NCBI GenBank assembly: GCA_934691625.1
Contig: CAKUTA010000020.1
Location: forward strand, 1-25,659
Length of the DNA: 25,659 bases
From: an uncultured Bacteroidales bacterium
GTDB lineage: Bacteria; Bacteroidota; Bacteroidia; Bacteroidales; UBA932
Direction: 5' to 3'
Below are positions 24,325 to 25,659 of this stretch, piece after piece. Every line of letters begins with the position of its first letter. The stretch's first letter is position 1. Both the position numbers and the translations under genes were made by a program. The notes under the pieces are model-generated. The model worked only from the letters and a program-made list of their open reading frames with translations, made no database searches and was not told the origin of the DNA.

Positions 24325-25548
24325 ATGATGATTAATCCGGAAGCCGGGAAATGCCTGCTATGCAAAGTCCCGAAATGCTCCGCCGCATGCGCTGTAAGGA
24401 CAGACGTGCCAGCCGCAATGAGATTATACAGGGAAGGAATGGCTGAAGAGGCCGCCTCCCTGCTATTCAGAAACAATCCGTTCTCTGCAGTCACCAGCCT
24501 GGTCTGCGACTGGAAGAAGAACTGCTACGGGCATTGTGTCCTCAACGTCAGGAAGACACCTGTCGCATGGCATGAGATAGAGGCCGAACTTTCATGCAGC
24601 TACCTTTTCAAGGCCCACGTGAACGCCGGACATGATAACGGGAAGAAAGTCGCAATCATAGGAGGAGGGCCGGCCGGCATAACAGCGGCATTGTCACTCA
24701 AGGAAAAAGGATGTTCCGTCACAATCTTTGACAGGAATGCCGAGCCTGGCGGAGTGCTGAGATACGGAATCCCCGGATTCAGGCTGGACCGCAGCTACAT
24801 CGGGCAGTACGACAGGATTCTCGCGGAAGCCGGAGTAATATTCAGGGGCAATACAGATATCGGGGAAAACGGACACATGTCATTCGATGATATTGCCGCA
24901 TCATACGATGCCGTACTGATTGCTGGAGGCGCAGCCATTCCAAGACGCCTGGACATTCCTGGAGAAGACTGCTGCGACATCATATATGCCCTTGATTATC
25001 TTAAATCTCCTGAATCCTACAAGCTCGGCGAAAAAGTGCTAGTCATAGGAGGCGGCAATGTCACCATGGATGCCTGCCGCACTGCAAGAAGGGCAGGGCA
25101 TGACACTTACGTATATTACAGGAAATCATTCGAGAACATGCCAGCGAACTCGCTGGAGGTAAAGGAAGCCATTGCGGAAGGGATAAAATTCTGTCTCTTC
25201 GAGGTTCCTGTGGCCATCAGAGAGCACAAGGCAGTGATGCGTAAATGCGAGAACGTCATCCGTGAAGACGGCAGAGTTTCCACCAGGATGATTGAAGGCA
25301 CCGACCATGAGGTCGATTTCGATTCAATGCTGGTGGCCATCAGCGCAAGCGTGGACTACAGCATATTCGGCAGCCAGACCGGCATAAAGACAGAAGGAGG
25401 CCGTCCTGTCACAGATGAGCTGCAGCAGACCAGCCTTCCTGGAGTTTTCCTTGCAGGAGACTTTATTCTAGGACCGGCAACTGTAGTAGAGGCTGTCGCA
25501 TCTGCGAAGAAGGCTGTGCAAGGGATTCTGAATCACCTGGGACTTTGA
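24325..25548 (+). CDS. Fe-S/FAD NAD(P)H oxidoreductase (GltD/PreT-like)
   Basis: A 407-residue flavoprotein of the glutamate synthase small subunit / dihydropyrimidine dehydrogenase N-terminal type. Seven cysteines, C10, C13, C18, C22, C61, C67 and C71, keep the spacing (3, 5, 4, 39, 6, 4) I recall for the two [4Fe-4S] clusters of dihydropyrimidine dehydrogenase. An FAD Rossmann motif IIGGGPAGITAALSL follows at 111-125, then GGVLRYGIPGFRLD, a second nucleotide motif VLVIGGGNVTMDACR for NAD(P)H, and a C-terminal FAD motif GVFLAGDFILGPATVVEAV. The partner that would receive electrons (GltB-like or PreA-like) is not in view, so the substrate is open. Length is closer to PreT (about 410) than to GltD (about 470). 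Confidence 0.85.
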   Translation: MMINPEAGKCLLCKVPKCSAACAVRTDVPAAMRLYREGMAEEAASLLFRNNPFSAVTSLVCDWKKNCYGHCVLNVRKTPVAWHEIEAELSCSYLFKAHVNAGHDNGKKVAIIGGGPAGITAALSLKEKGCSVTIFDRNAEPGGVLRYGIPGFRLDRSYIGQYDRILAEAGVIFRGNTDIGENGHMSFDDIAASYDAVLIAGGAAIPRRLDIPGEDCCDIIYALDYLKSPESYKLGEKVLVIGGGNVTMDACRTARRAGHDTYVYYRKSFENMPANSLEVKEAIAEGIKFCLFEVPVAIREHKAVMRKCENVIREDGRVSTRMIEGTDHEVDFDSMLVAISASVDYSIFGSQTGIKTEGGRPVTDELQQTSLPGVFLAGDFILGPATVVEAVASAKKAVQGILNHLGL

Positions 25549-25604
25549 CCTCTGCCTTGTCGATCCTTCGGCGGCAGAAGAATCGAAGATTCAAGATAGA
25601 AGTG
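25549..25604. other. 3' flank with small hairpins
   Basis: Downstream of the oxidoreductase lie GAATC-GAA-GATTC, a 5-bp stem with a 3-base loop, and a CTTCG / CGAAG pair. No gene is visible from 25549 to the end of the window. Confidence 0.4.
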
Positions 25605-25634
25605 CAACACCGTAGGGCTAGCCCTACGGTGTTG
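25605..25634. repeat. Perfect 30-bp palindrome
   Basis: CAACACCGTAGGGCT followed immediately by its exact reverse complement, with no spacer, 56 bases after the oxidoreductase stop. It may act as a terminator, but on the plus strand it is followed by TCAGGGTC rather than T, so it is not a standard one. On the minus strand a T-rich stretch precedes it rather than follows. It could be a protein-binding site or an element end. Confidence 0.75.
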
Positions 25635-25659
25635 TCAGGGTCAAAAAGCAATACAAAAA

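Noticed and set aside
24325..25548. Assignment as gltD
   Set aside because: No gltB neighbour and a length closer to PreT; I left the gene symbol empty.
1..25659. CRISPR array, tRNA or rRNA genes
   Set aside because: I saw no regularly spaced repeats and no tRNA- or rRNA-like sequence on either strand by eye.

Overview
The window looks like a chromosomal segment of a Bacteroidales bacterium. The evidence is a type V (FimA/Mfa-like) pilus locus, promoters of the Bacteroidota form (TTTG, about 20 bases, TAnnTTTG), general scarcity of Shine-Dalgarno sites, and core proteins (ObgE, MurF, Tgt, LptF/G-like permease, Dcp-like peptidase) that read like Bacteroidota members. I cannot name a genus. 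Most of the window is compact core genome. The first ~1.8 kb is visibly more AT-rich and holds decayed accessory genes.

Layout. (a) 1-1524: a broken antitoxin/toxin-like pair on the minus strand, an XRE-ImmA/IrrE metallopeptidase with a one-base frameshift followed by a half-length DUF4411-like PIN protein. (b) 1525-3485: a regulatory intergenic region, then obgE and a PAP2 lipid phosphatase on the plus strand. (c) 3497-8767: a tight minus-strand operon tgt > LptF/G-like permease > uraA-like uracil permease > dut > murF. (d) 8910-10190: a nucleoside permease diverging from tgt, with a terminator shared against the convergent M3 peptidase gene (10230-12287); a small zinc-ribbon protein gene lies upstream of the peptidase. 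(e) 13041-17225: ssb followed by a three-gene type V pilus cluster (OmpA/TPR lipoprotein, fimbrillin, FimB/Mfa2-like anchor). (f) 17226-20594: assimilatory sulfate activation and reduction (cysD, cysN, cysH on the minus strand), with two copies of a terminal-inverted-repeat element, one after the pilus cluster and one between cysD and cysN. (g) 20614-24173: a phosphate ABC transporter in which PstS and PstC are one polypeptide, followed by pstA and pstB. (h) 24325-25548: an Fe-S/FAD oxidoreductase of the GltD/PreT type, followed by a perfect 30-bp palindrome.

How the parts work together. The tgt-murF operon mixes tRNA modification, envelope export, pyrimidine uptake, dUTP hydrolysis and peptidoglycan precursor synthesis. 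CysD/CysN make APS, and the CysH here carries the Fe-S cysteines of APS reductases, so sulfate can go to sulfite without an APS kinase; none is encoded here. The pst genes and the oxidoreductase diverge from back-to-back consensus promoters.

The most unusual items are the PstS-PstC fusion carrying a canonical EF-hand calcium loop, the TAA-flanked inverted-repeat element family with a predicted three-way-junction insert splitting cysDN, the decayed ImmA-PIN pair, the Tgt lacking its zinc cysteines, and the 30-bp palindrome at the right end. I do not see a complete new defence or mobile system.
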